This document shows positions 23,458-35,559 of a stretch of DNA of 64,000 bases, piece after piece. Origin of the DNA: Polytrichum commune (lineage: Eukaryota > Streptophyta > Polytrichopsida > Polytrichales > Polytrichaceae); NCBI GenBank assembly GCA_950295325.1, contig OX485804.1, positions 36,146,001 through 36,210,000 on the forward strand. Reading direction: 5' to 3'. A program made the position numbers and the translations under genes. The first letter of the stretch is position 1. Each line of letters starts with the position of its first letter. The notes beneath the pieces were generated by a model that saw only the letters and a program-made list of their open reading frames with translations, made no database searches and had not been told where the DNA came from.

Positions 23458-25887
23458 ATGGCTATGGCGGCTCTCTCGTGCACTGGCCTGCCAGTTTCAT
23501 CCGCATTGCCATCTTCTTACAGTTCTCCACATGTTACTGAATGTTCGAGTAATATCCCACATTTAGCATCACTCTCTTGTGTTTCGTCATTAAGACATAG
23601 GAGGTCACCGAGTTTGGCACTAAGGCTGGCATGTGCTTCATCCTCCTCCCTTGCTGGCTCATCCCTCAATCTGGCTTTCCGGCAGACGGGGAGAAGGCAA
23701 GTCGGTCGTTCTTCCAGTAAAGCTGTTTCTACTCGTTGCGAGTCTACTTCAGAGGGTGGCACTGAAGAAAAGGTCATTTTATATCTTTCTTCCTTCCCAA
23801 CATAATTTCAGTGAAATTTTTCATGTGAGGTTTATTTGACATTTTTTCCCGTTGTAATTGGCTTTCAAGATACACTTCTCGGACTGCTTCGTGACAGAAT
23901 TATTTTTTAGGCTTATAACTTTCAGTGATCATACTCAGCATATGCTTTATCAACCTTCCAATAGCTTTAGAGGGTGGCACTGAAGAAAAGGTGAATTAGT
24001 CCATTTTTGCCCAACATTACTTCGGTGACATTCTTCATGTGAGGTTTTATGATTTCCTCTGTTGTAATTGGCTTCCAATATATATGCTTCTTGGACTGCT
24101 TTAAGCCACAATTTTATTGACGCTTACAACTGTCAACAGAAAGCAGCATGTGCTTATTCAACCTTCCAATAGCTGCTTTCCGATTTATCAGGTTCTTAGG
24201 GCTTAAAGATAAACTAACAAGAAGGTGAATGGGATCATTCCTGGGAAAAGGAAGAAAGAATGCTCAATCAACGTATTCCTTGAGTCACAGGTGGGCAACA
24301 TGATAACATCTTACTCTTCTCAGGTTGCGAACATGAAAAGTGAAACTTCGAATCCTATCATCAGAAGCATTTCTTCAAGTATTTGTAATGCACGTATCAA
24401 TTGGCACTAAAGAACAATCTTATTGGTCTGTGGTGCAATATGTTTGGAACGATCTTGATTGCGTCTCAGAAACATTTCGTATCCCTTGGATGGGTTTCTA
24501 AGAGGTAATTGAAGCATGTAATTCTCATTGAGAAGTAGTCTTCTAAGAGACTGAAGTTTCTTCTTCTTTCAATTTGTTTGTCAATGGGTGTCATATCCTT
24601 ATAAATCAGGAACTAATGAAGACAGTCATCAGGGTTAAAGATAAGAATGTGTTTGGATTTGATGAGGACATTTGGGACTTGTCATTGCATATGAGAAAAA
24701 CCCTGGGGCTTCAAATTCTCACCCTCTCATTGTTTTTGCACTATGCAGATTCCATTTGGTTACACCAGGAAAGATGTTTTACTCATTGGATTGGGAATTA
24801 CTGCCTTGGGTGTCGGCCTCAAGTATGGCTTAGAGGTATCCCACTTTCTCTTCTTTTCTTATAACTTTCTGCATATTAATGGAATATAACGTTTTTGGTA
24901 CTTGTGTGTGATGTAAATACCAGTGTTGGTCTGGCATTGTTTTCTTTTTTAGTATCATTTGGGTATCTATAATGAGGATTTCACATTTTTTGATGTCCGT
25001 AGGCTATGGGTTTTTGTCGGTATTTTTATTCTGATACTATTTGGGTCTATATACCAAGCAAGAATCTTCATGCCCAGAGCAAAATCGCCCTAGTATCAGT
25101 ATGTTTTAGAATGGTATTGACCCAAATAAGGACTTGGTTATACAAAGATTCTCTGACCTTGAGATACCCACCAAATATCAATATTTAACTGGTATTACAA
25201 TTTTAATACCAATGGGTAGGTTCTTTGATACCATTATTGATGTTGATTATTGATACCCATGCATTCACCTATATACCAGTCCAACATTGGTAGATACACT
25301 GTTTTGTATTTCTGTTTGTTAAATTCACCATGAGCTGGGCGGGGTGGAATTTTTCTTGGGTGCAGTTATTTGGGGTGGATTCCTTGAGAGCTGGAAATGT
25401 TGTGCAAATAGTGATGGTAGCAGGTCTTACAATTGGATGGATTTCAAGCTACATCCTCCGAGTGTCTTCAAAGGACATGACTTATGCCAAACAGCTCAAG
25501 GACTACGAAAACAAAGTCATGGAGGTGAAGATTTCTCAAATTCATCAATATCCAATCTATGTTCAATCTATATTCCATCCATTATCATCTACATGCATTG
25601 TACTCCAGCCTTGGGTTAACTTATCTATGCACACTTAGTAATACATCTCTGGAATTTGTGCAAATTGACTCTCCATCAATAGTTTCAGATTATTTTGTGC
25701 ATTTTACTCAAAAGTCCATTTGTGCAAGTATTTTGTGATGATCACTTGTTGTCCTTCCATGGGGCCATGTTTGGATTTGCAGAAACGGCTAGAGGAACTT
25801 CCCGAAGCGGAGCTTGAAAATATGCTGGCACAAGTTGAGGAAGAGAGAACGCGTTTGCAACAACGTCGTGATAAAAGGTCATCTTAG
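23458..25887 (+). CDS. chloroplast-targeted DUF3007-family membrane protein
   Basis: Four exons: 23458-23772, 24749-24835, 25366-25524 and 25783-25887. All junctions are phase 0, and the product is about 221 residues. Residues 1 to about 100 are Ser/Arg-rich and poor in acidic residues, like a chloroplast transit peptide. The mature part begins IPFGYTRKDVLLIGLG. Two membrane segments follow, around DVLLIGLGITALGVGL and NVVQIVMVAGLTIGWISSYI. Then comes the family signature MTYAKQLKDYENKVM and an acidic/basic helical tail ending KRSS. Cyanobacterial and plastid DUF3007 proteins share this order; their function is not established to my knowledge, though conservation suggests thylakoid or envelope membranes. 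Intron 1 carries a tandem duplication that copies the end of exon 1, and intron 2 a MITE. Confidence 0.85.
23751..24178 (+). repeat. tandem duplication (period 218 bp) including the exon 1 splice donor
   Basis: The end of exon 1 ('agagggtggcactgaagaaa' then AGGT) at 23751 is repeated at 23969. The following 200 bp are also repeated ('gttgtaattggctt', 'ccttccaatagct'). Confidence 0.85.
24918..25292 (+). mobile_element. MITE family C, copy 2 (intron 2 of the DUF3007 gene)
   Basis: 375 bp. The left end is TACCAGTGTTGGTCTGG and the right end reverse-complemented is TACCAATGTTGGACTGG. The body is the reverse complement of the copy at 909-1281. It fills about 70 percent of intron 2 (24836-25365). 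Confidence 0.8.
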
Positions 25888-26438
25888 TTTTCTTTTAAGC
25901 ATCTTTTTTTGCAAGGCACCTTCTGTAGGTGTAGGCATTTGTTTATTAGTTAAGGGGTTGTACCATCTATGGGAAACATGATGTTTGCCTTTACTATATG
26001 ATATTGTCACTCTGTGGAGATGTCAATTTTATTCACGAAACTCTTGAATATCTCTCAGCTGTCATGAGGAACATCTTTAATTTTGAGTAGGCTGGGTCAA
26101 ATAGTTTCTCTAGAAGATTGAAGCAGTAATTTATTCCATCCATTGTGGTGCACAAGAACATGAATCATTTTTAGCAATGGAATTACTGTGGATATCCTGC
26201 AGTTTGTTTTACTCCTGATATTCTTTGCACAAATCTCAAAGTGGGTAAGCAATCTAACTCATACTGTCTTTTTTTCTTTGAAGGATTCCCTCCCTAACCT
26301 GTATCAAAACAAACATTGACCTCGGATACACGTCCATGTTCCTCTTGTGATTTGTTCAAACAATGACACTCAAGATTACTTGAAATTACTATACCATATT
26401 CTTTATATCGAGGGTCCACAGACTATATCACGTGTCAC
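25888..26438. other. convergent intergenic spacer, nothing else seen
   Basis: This lies between the 3' ends of the DUF3007 gene (+) and the PIH1 gene (-) and presumably holds both 3' untranslated regions. Confidence 0.5.
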
Positions 26439-29400
26439 CTAAATCAAAGAACTGGGTTCTTGCCCAAGTTTTGGTTTGCCTGTGACAGGTAAAGCAATAG
26501 TTAACTGATGATTTTTCTTGTCCCATTTTGCGCTTCCTCGAGACTCATCAACAGTGTATCTCAGTTGTACCTGCATAATTCAGCAGCCCATTCCTTGATT
26601 TAGTGGTCACTTCTCTCCATTTAGACCCTCACATGATTTTAAAGAAAAACAAAATTAATAATCAATAAAAATAAATGGGACGACGGTATTCCCCTCATAA
26701 TTTTATACTATGTCTTAACGCACTTCTTTCTTGTTTATGACTCCAAATTCAGAATGCTTCCACCATCCTTGTGATATCAGGGCCAAGGGCCATCCATATA
26801 AAACAGTGAGGGCCCTTGAAACTCATCCAAAGGCAATACCATGGACACTTAAAATTGAACTTTTTGTGTTCACGGGCCTTTGACTGTAGTGTAAGACATG
26901 CATGGCTGAGCTCTCAACTGAATGCTTTTCCACTACCAACCTATCCATGTGGGTCCTTCCACACTAAACTATAATAAATCAAGGTTTGTGATGAGATTCT
27001 GAAGTGTCATGGCCTCCCAGTTTTGTGTTAGACCACACCTCTTTTAGGTGGGCTTCATGCATAGTCTGGTAGACCATGATCATCTATTGCATGGCACGTA
27101 GAACTCAAAGTAGATTTGTTCATCCATTCCAACTTGATTGGCCCCTTAGGCCCTCAAGCTCTAGCATAAAGTGAGGTACGATTGTCTCGGCATTTTCCAC
27201 CAATGACATATTTTAGATTTCAATGGTCACAGGCACTCAGGCTCTCATGTAAAGTGCCCCTAAAATTTGGACAACTCTGCTGAGAACATTGAAGATAAAT
27301 GTAAGCCTCTACTTGATAGTAATAGCTTCTCATTGGTATATGAGAAAATGTAGGAAGGTTAAAAAAATTCACCTGCATTCTGTATTTACCAGGAACCCGC
27401 AGCAATACCCGACTTTCTTCAAGATCGACCAGTATATCAGTCGCAATCATCTGTTGTGTGACATGATGAGTGGTTTTACAAATTGAATTTCCTTAATTTC
27501 CTTAAATAGGCTCTATAGAATTGTGAACAGGACTATAACTTTGAGCAGTTACGTATTCTTATCAGACTTGTAAGTTGTAAGGAAATAATTTTTGTAAAGA
27601 AGGGACTCAGTGTATCCGTAAAGTAAGAACAAAGTCTGTTAAGTTAATTCATGTGAAGTTTTGAGAATTAATCAGAACTGGGAACAATGCATCAAGAACT
27701 TACTACACTTGGTAGGGTTACTCGAACTAAGATTGCAGCAGGGAGCGGACTTTCTGGACCTAATTTGTTATCTTCCCTGGATAAGAACTCATTCAAAACA
27801 TTTAGTTTTCAATAAATTGAAGTCAACCAATTTGGCCGTATTTGAGAGCTTCAACTAATCTAGCCAGCCCATTATAGAGTATGTTTCTGGTCTATCAACG
27901 TCAGGATACTAAAACAATCAACGTCTAGATGACTGTCTGTGAATCTGGTACGACCAACACCACAAAATCAACCAATTTTGAAGAGATTTGTTTCTTCATT
28001 ATCATTAAAAAATTAAGAAAAAATAAAAAATAAAGAAGAAGAGTGCACAGCTGCATACCAATACTCCCCAATATTCACATTGCTTCTGTACACTATTTCA
28101 TGCTTGGGCTCCACTTCATTCTGCCATCCTTCTGGATGCACAATACCCACATCCTCCTCAAACTTATAGTCATTTTGACTTGCCATCAAATTATCACCAC
28201 CTGCTATCTCTTTTTTGTCCTCAAACTTTACTTGCTTGTTCTCTCTGTCGAATTTGAAGGGGCTTCTTGATCGTGCCAGTTCCTTCCCTGCTTGCAATGA
28301 AATACAGATTTATTTTTCAGATTGTTCCTAGTGGCTTCATCATTTGCAGAACGTAACTTAATTCCCTTAACATAAAACGTGTCTTGCTGAACCCTAACAT
28401 CTTCTCTGAAGATGATATATTTTTATTTATTTTATAGTAATTCGAAATCATTGCAGAAGGACACAACAGATTTGATGTCCATTCTGATTTGACATTTTAG
28501 AATGCAACGTGGAGAATGGGAAAGTGATTGCACCAGTTTTTGTCACATCTATTTTCTCTTTGGGAACTGTAAACATTCTTGTTTCCTTGGAACCATTCTT
28601 GCCTTTATACTTCAGTTGTGGAAGTGAGAATTCTGCACAAGCAGAAACGGACATATCACAATATTGCAGCATTCGTAATTATCTCATTGTACATATGGGT
28701 TATTATATTGTAGCAAGTAAATTTGATCAAAATAAGAATCTATCTTACTTCTGTCAAGCTCCACATTTCGTTGTTTCTCAATAGCTTCCAGTGCAGTAAG
28801 AATAAGGAACTGTTTGAATCGTTTGTCCGTTGTAGCATTCTCGTGTGCCTCAGTGCCCACAATAAAGTCGTGCACCTCACATTCTTTTCCAGCTGACTTC
28901 CAATATTCCCCAAAATTTTCTAACATTCATCAGCTACTTCCAAGATCCAAAGAATGTTCAAAGAACATGCACAATGGGTAAGGTTCATTAATCACTATGT
29001 AACTTAATCACCTAAGGCATTGATAACTTCCAATTTGCAGTAGTTGTTGAACATAGCAATGTTTGCCCTAATTTGACAAGAAGGTGCTATCCCGGTGGTT
29101 GTCAAAAAATTTAGGGCAATTCTTACGGTAATTCCTATCATAGGTTTATCATATGCTAGGAAAATTAGCCACAAGCTCCAAGGTGGTAAAATTGTTGTTG
29201 TGAACTGATGAGACCTTTGTCTTTCTCTTTTGAAGGGGTCCCCAAAGTATAGGGTATCTCCCACTGAGTGCCACGTCGAAAGGCGTCACTAGTGGGAACT
29301 GGATTTCCCACCTTCTCACAGTAGCATAGATTGATAAACACCTGCATGAAAAGAAAATCCAGTAACCTCCGCGATCCCTTCAGAATATTATGGAAAGCAT

Positions 29401-30323
29401 ATATGCAATTGGATCCGATATGAAATCCCATTGTTGAAATGAATATAAATATAATTTCTACTAAGCCAAATGAATGGTGACATAATCGAACAAAGAGTCT
29501 ACTTGTGCAATAGCTGACAGATTTAATATAGCTGTCTCACAACCTATCCTCATCATACCTTCTGGCTTGTCTTGATGTTCCGAGTTTTTATGCAGAAGTC
29601 TGAGTAGGGAATGAGCAATTCCTTGCCCTCCATAGAAAATTCCTTTTGGCCACTTTTGCCTCTGTTCTCACAGCGTTTGATTTGTTCTTCTAAAACCTGC
29701 CCCACTTTATTCACTTGAATTGCAACATTTTTTCCAGTTGTTTTTATCTGAAGGAAATCTACAACCACCCTTCTTGAAGTGCTTGATCCTCGGCAAGGCA
29801 GAAATAATCTATACGTCAATGAGAAATTAAGTGTAATGAATGCATATTTGCTGTTTTGAGTGTGGCAGTGATTTAAAACTTCAAAAAATTAAATCCATGG
29901 TCCATAGGGCGGACATGCTACCTGTTTGTTTTTAGGGTCTGAGATTTCCTTGGCATAGTCCAGGAACATTTCTTTGAATTTGGGGTCTTTCATAGCTTTT
30001 GTCAACCGCGTCACCTCCTGCAGTACATAATCATGTAGATTGATTCCGGTTTCATAAGTATGATGTGGCTTCACATCAAAATTCAACGAAATTGGATGCA
30101 AATGGAGGGGAAGTTGCCCCAAGCCAATGTTAGGGAAGGTTTTGCAATAGTAGTACATTCAAGCTTATTTGCAGACCTTATAATAAGGAAACAATATCTC
30201 ATTTCCCAAGAGATTGGATGCAACCGAAATTAGAAGATGAATAACTTGTATTCTTACATCTTTGCTGAGATTGAGGTCCTTTAGGGTGTCCATCATTTCT
30301 GCTGCTTCCTCTTCTGAAGCCAT
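26439..30323 (-). CDS. KTU: PIH1-CS domain protein, Kintoun/PIH1D-like axonemal dynein preassembly factor
   Basis: Ten exons on the minus strand: 30323-30258, 30017-29922, 29696-29559, 29341-29215, 28892-28749, 28632-28534, 28287-28059, 27776-27704, 27450-27373 and 26570-26439. Phases match throughout, giving about 393 residues. The N-terminus has EVTRLTKAMKDPKFKEMF and EISDPKN, typical of Kintoun. PIH1 features follow: FCIKTRNIKTSQKVFINLC, WEIPYTLGTPSKEKDK, CEVHDFIV and the LEAIEKQRNVELD helix. A CS/p23-like sandwich runs over residues about 300-380 (ILVRVTLPSV, LLRVPGKYRMQVQLRYTVD, GSAKWDKKNHQLTIALPV). PIH proteins work with HSP90/R2TP to fold dynein heavy chains in the cytoplasm. At 393 residues it is shorter than animal Kintoun, so MOT48- or PIH1D-type paralogy is possible. 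The exon 6/7 junction was chosen by phase and is least certain. Intron 9 holds a MITE. Confidence 0.8.
26779..27260. mobile_element. MITE family D, copy 2 (PIH1 gene intron 9)
   Basis: The reverse complement of the RCC1 intron 3 copy, with 'ggccaagggcc' at the left and 'catgtaaagtgcccctaa' at the right. It makes up over half of intron 9 (26571-27372), placed between two strands' worth of the CS domain. Confidence 0.65.
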
Positions 30324-30996
30324 CCTTCCTTCTCCTTGCTCTGTCAGTATCCAACCTACTTCAATTATGTTCACAAGCCCACCATCTTAGCTTCAAGTGC
30401 CAAAAGACTCCCAGAATTTCACCTCATGAAGAATTACAATGAGCATTCTTATGATATATTTTTTATCAGAACATCTGGATTGATATATCCTCTAAACATC
30501 TATAGCTCAAGAATGCCAGCTAATGCCATCACTTTGTCACAGATGAAAACAGTGAACCAAGGTTCTCCGTAACCGCCAGGAATAATCGTATGCTCACGTG
30601 GCATATTCTCATTCCTCACGTATAGAGCTACCATTTTAATTTTTCAAACTATGGACCGAGAAGAGAGATGAGTTCCTCAAGGTTGCAGATTCTGAATAAG
30701 AACCGTGATTTGGAAAGAAAAATGACCATTAATATTGAACTTCCACATAGACTTGGAAATGATCAAGTTGCAAGAAATGAATAACAAGAACTGCACCAAA
30801 ACTAGAAGGATATCATTACTACACTGAATACATAAAGACACAAAAATAGCCCATTATCTGCACATGAAGATCTCAAATAAAAATATCTCACGGCAAACAA
30901 CATACCCAGGGTGAAAAACTGCACAGTTTGGCGTTGAAGAGCACACTTTACACATATTGCAGAAGAATTTTTTGAATATAATATTGTGCATATGAT
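30324..30996. other. spacer between two minus-strand genes
   Basis: About 670 bp holding the presumed promoter of the PIH1 gene and the 3' end of the reductase gene. No further feature is recognised. Confidence 0.45.
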
Positions 30997-33278
30997 TCAA
31001 CTTACAAGAAGAACTTTTCCCCCTCTACCATCCCTCTCAGATTCCAGAATGGCAGCTCGAAAGTCTTCCAAAGGATATTTCTTCCCTGCATTAGGTACCA
31101 CTACCCCTGCTTCCAGATACTTCATTACATCCCTCATAACCTCAGTTCTATTTTCCCCCTTCTCAAGCCACCTAGTTAACCGAAAGTATTTGATTTCAAC
31201 ATTTCGCATAAGGTCCAATTTACTGACTGTTATATCCCAGCCTCCAAGTGTCCCATACACAAATACTTTGCCTCCATCTTGCACACTCCCAGCCACGTTC
31301 TGCATTCAAAAAGGTCACCTTCCATTAGTGGACTTTTAAGCTGAACATTACAACTGCAATGTAACTCGTGAACTGGAAGTAGCAATTTAATCTATCTTTG
31401 CATTTCTGAAATTTTATTCAATGCCGACCATCGATCAGTAAGCCAAATGTATTGGCTAAATTGCTACTGAATTGTCTCACGATCCGTTATTGCAGTGCTT
31501 TCTGTTATCCCAGAATTCAACACTCCAAACTTGTGCATCTTCCATCCCAAGGAAAGCCTGTCTTATTCCTTGGAATGCAAAATAAGATAGGATGGGAATT
31601 TCTGTAAGAATCTTCATGCACGTGTAGCCCCCTTGAGCCAAGCATTCTTGACTATCTGCACCATTAGTTTGGCCCCTCAAATTCAAGAGTGTTAGAAGTA
31701 AGAACCTTAGTGAGAATGCCTCCAACAGAATCAATGGCAGCATATGCTCCTACGCCATTTGTGATTTTTCTCACTCTTTCCACCACATCTGCCAAAGCCA
31801 AAAAAGTGCGTAGTAACTCACATCATCAGAAATTTCCAGAATCAAAATTATTAAGTTAAAACGATCAGATATTCAAATAAGATCATAGTGTTCAAATTAA
31901 TGTCGTGATGGTTACATTATTTTAACAATTTCATCTATTATTTGTCACATTATACCAAAAATTAAGCAAAATTATTATATGAAAATAACTTACTAATCAA
32001 AGCATAGTATTTATACATACATGTAATCAAATAGAGGTGAAGGAGCCATACAAATTTCCAGGTGCACTGCTTTTTGCAGATAAGGTGCCTTATACTCATC
32101 CCAGAAACTCACAAAATATCACGAGTTCAAAAAAACTTTAGTTTTGACAGTAATATCTCATGGTTATGACATTTAGGGAGTCACACTATCTGAATGATCA
32201 CACAGATACAAAAAACCGGTGTATCATAGTATTCCAGATTTTGATAAGTTTGTTGACTTGCCTTCAGTGCTTGAGTTGATGATCTCGTCAGCTCCAAGAG
32301 CCTTCAGCTCTTCAACATGATCATCACGCCGAACCACATTGATGGTCTTGATCCTCCAGTATTTGCAGATTTGGATCACTTGTCTACAGCCCACCATTCC
32401 CTCTCTTGTTGGATTATCAATGCTATAGATAGTACATGAAGGATATTCCCAGGTCAAATTTCTCTGAAATCGAAGGCCAAATATTAGAGTTATCCTTTAA
32501 CTCAATAGGACTATTCCTCGGGAGTTGGTCCCCTGAGGTTCTCCATTGGTTGATTTGCATATATTATCAATAGTCTCTTTCCGCTTGTGGTGCATGCTCG
32601 GAGGTAGTGTTGGAAGTTGGATGAAGAAGAGCACCCTATTTCAGTTCATTAAGGGCCAACCAAACTCATTTTAGCACCTCTTGGCATGCTAGATGAATTT
32701 GACTCTCAATGAATCCATATAGAATGCTCTTCATTCGACCCTCCACACTATCTCTAAACATGGAAGATAATGTATGCAAAACAACCAACTCGTGACCAAA
32801 AGTCATGTTGAGATAGAGGATGACTCTAATAACCTAGAAAATGGTGGATGCCCTACCGGCCAATTGTTGAGGATGCAGCAGTCTGAAGCAGATACTCGCC
32901 CTCGGGAACACCTACATCCTTGAGCAAGCCATATGCAGTCCAGGGGTTGATGAGGTATTGAGCTGCTGTTTCATCACTCAAATTGCTGGGAACTGCCACC
33001 ACATCTTCTTCACTTACCACCACGAAATCCTGCCATGCACCTTCCCCTTTGCCAAGATAGTACTTCCAGTACAACACTGGCACCACTCGTTCATCCACCT
33101 TGAATTTTGTCACTCCTTCCCCAACCTAAAATTAAGAGTTTCGTGAATTCGTGTACGCTTAAACCACTCATGGTATTTGAGTGCAAGATAGAAAAGGAGC
33201 GCCATAGCCGACATTTGAAAACCAATCCAGTATGGATCAGTCGTCTTACCACACATCCAGGAAAATAGAAACCAACCC

Positions 33279-33313
<35 letters not shown>

Positions 33314-33952
33314 GACTTATACTTCTTAACCCAAAGTTAGGTTTAACTTCAGTTCCTTTACAAAATTTTGATGAATTCGCACAAAGGTTAACCCCACTCA
33401 TGGCCTTTGAGTGCGAGACAGAAACACCCCTATACCCTACATTTGAGCACCAATCCAGTACCAGTCTTCACCTCCTCTTTCCAAAGCAACATTTCCACAC
33501 ACCGGAAAACAAGTACATAGGCACCAGCCCAGCTCTCTATTCAAGAGAAAGCCCAGGAGCCTGGAGCATGACCCTCGTCCTCCCCCGCCCTCGATCACCA
33601 TCTAAGCCTGACATCTCCATGATCCGACGATGGGCTTAGAGAGGACGGCGCTCAAATGGGTGGACATGTCCATAGTCAAATTTCGTACCTGGAAAATGCG
33701 GCCACAGCCTTCGGAGCCGATGACCGGGTGATGATCATCCTGTAAGGGCTGGAGCTTGTTATCGCGCACATTGGTGAGGTCGTTGGGGTTGACGGAGCGA
33801 GTGGTGAGCCTGATGACCACCGTGCCCGCAGTGGCATTGGGCACATCCCTGCTCACAAGCTCCAGCGAGTCTTCCCACCCTGGCCCCGCGAACCTCGTTT
33901 GAACGATCGCCCTGTTCCGACTCATCCTCGCCTCGCCCGTGTCGGATCTCAT
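30997..33952 (-). CDS. medium-chain dehydrogenase/reductase, enoyl reductase/quinone oxidoreductase-like
   Basis: Five exons on the minus strand: 33952-33689, 33125-32857, 32383-32262, 31788-31706 and 31299-30997, about 346 residues. Intron 3 is GC-AG, with donor GAAG/GCAAGT. An N-terminal GroES-like fold (VNPNDL; VIGSEGCGRIFQVGEGVTKF) is followed by a Rossmann domain with LLQTAASSTIGRQVIQICK and NVVRRDDHVEELKALGADEI. The C-terminal part has GGKVFVYGTLGG and ends GKVLLVS. No zinc-binding Cys/His set is seen, so it belongs with zinc-free NADPH-dependent reductases related to mitochondrial enoyl reductase (MECR). The catalytic Tyr usual just after the NPxD motif in MECR is not evident, so the substrate is uncertain. 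There is no strong transit peptide from the ATG at 33952, the first in frame after a stop. Intron 2 is mostly a MITE. Confidence 0.82.
32484..32829. mobile_element. MITE family B, copy 3 (reductase intron 2)
   Basis: 346 bp. The left end is TTAGAGTTATCCTTTAACTC and the right end reverse-complemented is TTAGAGTCATCCTCTATCTC. It is flanked by TA on both sides (32482-32483 and 32830-32831), a mariner-type duplication. It shares the internal GGTGCATGCTCGGAGGTAGT block with RCC1 intron 6. It fills about 73 percent of the 473 bp intron. Confidence 0.85.
33280..33310. repeat. CT dinucleotide microsatellite in reductase intron 1
   Basis: An uninterrupted CT run of about 15 units. Confidence 0.9.
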
Positions 33953-34133
33953 CACTCTTCCATCTGCGCCACCACTATCGGCCTCGCTTCTCTACTCCTC
34001 AAATCTGTCACTCGCCTTCCATCTGCGTCGCATGAGTCGCGCAGCGTTTTGCACTCAAATTCAGCTTCGAAGGCGCACTTTCTACACGGCGTGGGATCGG
34101 CCCGAGCACCGGCCCGATTTCGTGTGGGTTTAA
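33953..34133. promoter_or_regulatory. presumed promoter/leader of the reductase gene
   Basis: About 180 bp between the reductase ATG and the family A MITE. It is more GC-rich than its surroundings. Assigned by position only. Confidence 0.35.
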
Positions 34134-34508
34134 GGGTGAGTTTCCATGTAGGCCGCTCGCCCACTAGATTCTAGATAATAGTGGGTCGAAGGTGTTCACG
34201 TGTAGTTAAGCACAAGTCATTATCCAACCACATTCCGGCAGGTCGTTAGAATGTGGGGGATTGTGGTTGTTAGACTTCTATGTGTTCCACTCAAGAATCT
34301 TTAACTTTCAAGTGTCAGTGACCAAAGAATTGAAGACCCGTTTTAGAAGGAGGAGGTGGTTAGTAGGTGGGTCTGGATTTGAGAAGATGGGAGTAGCTAG
34401 TTGTCACCTAGGAACCTTATCATGTCATGATTCCTCTACATTTGGGCAGGTTTGTCCTTATTCACACTAGAATCTCGTAGGTGAGCGGCCTACAATGGAA
34501 ACTCACCC
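34134..34508. mobile_element. MITE family A, intact copy
   Basis: 375 bp. It starts TAA/GGGTGAGTTTCCATG and ends CCTACAATGGAAACTCACCC followed by TCA. The terminal inverted repeats are roughly 25 bp (with GGCCGC). The left flank 'gtgtgggtttaa' resembles the flank of the copy at 19747. It has no coding capacity. PIF/Harbinger-like is possible from the TWA-like left flank, but the two flanks differ. Confidence 0.85.
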
Positions 34509-35559
34509 TCAGTCCTCTATCTAGCCCAACTTTATGAACTTATTGTGGGCCCAATCTTGTCACATGTAAAGTGATGAGGCTGGATTTTAAGTTCCGATGT
34601 TCTTGAGGGGAAAGTGTAGTGAAGAGAATCAACCTTCCATGGACCGATGGTAGAGATGTTCATTTTCCAATGAATGAGCCTAATCCATCCCATGTTGAGA
34701 GTTCAGGCTGAGGAAAACCGTGTCCTAACTTTCAAGTTAAATTCTTGGTTGAATCACAAGTGGATCAAGCTTCACACCAAAAATTCAAATGATAAAACCT
34801 ACCAATGTCAAACCTCCCATATGTAAATGGAAACTTTTCATCTATTTTTTACTCTAACTCTCCAACAATTTGTCTACAATGCAATGTTGTGCACTATGTG
34901 GGAACTCAAAATTAGATCACTCCAACAAAACGATGAAAAAAAGGTTAATCAAATATCTTCAGCGACACACAAGGTTACATTCACTATGAAATAGCAAACT
35001 ACCTACTCGCAAAATGCACCATAACATGTGACGGCAAGAGTACGGCAAGAGTATGTCCATGTGTTTGGACTGCAACATCAAAAATGTTTCTAGAGATCAA
35101 AGTCCTTGTATGGCCATGATTTCACTAAATCACTCCTCATCAATCATAACACCAAATTGGTTAAAGATCCAAACTCTATCACTCCTTCACATAACCATTG
35201 TTGGCACATTCCTCTTTTACACAAGAATAATACAAGCATGAATGCACATGAGATACCAACATTTCAAACTTTCAAACTTTGTACATTACAAAAGCTTGAC
35301 AACTTGAACACGATATTGTGATTGCTATAAGCTCCAACCACTCAACCATAGGAGAGACCAAAGAAGATCTTTTCTCCTCCCCCAAGCTCTCTCTTATACC
35401 CAAAGGCACTTCTAGTCTTATCCATCTTTACTTATAGTATTTAAGAGATACTTTTAGGAGTATAGAGTATTACTAAAATTATATTAAAGCTTCCTCATTT
35501 ATATACAATGATCATCTCACTGTATGATCCTTTCTTATCTTTTGGCTCAATCACAATCG
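34509..35559. other. no gene recognised
   Basis: AT-rich, no supported coding frame and no clear repeat family. Confidence 0.45.

Noticed and set aside
27220-27450. PIH1 gene ending within the CS domain, truncated by the family D MITE
   Set aside because: A further exon at 26570-26439 restores the last CS strands in phase with good splice sites and a stop codon.
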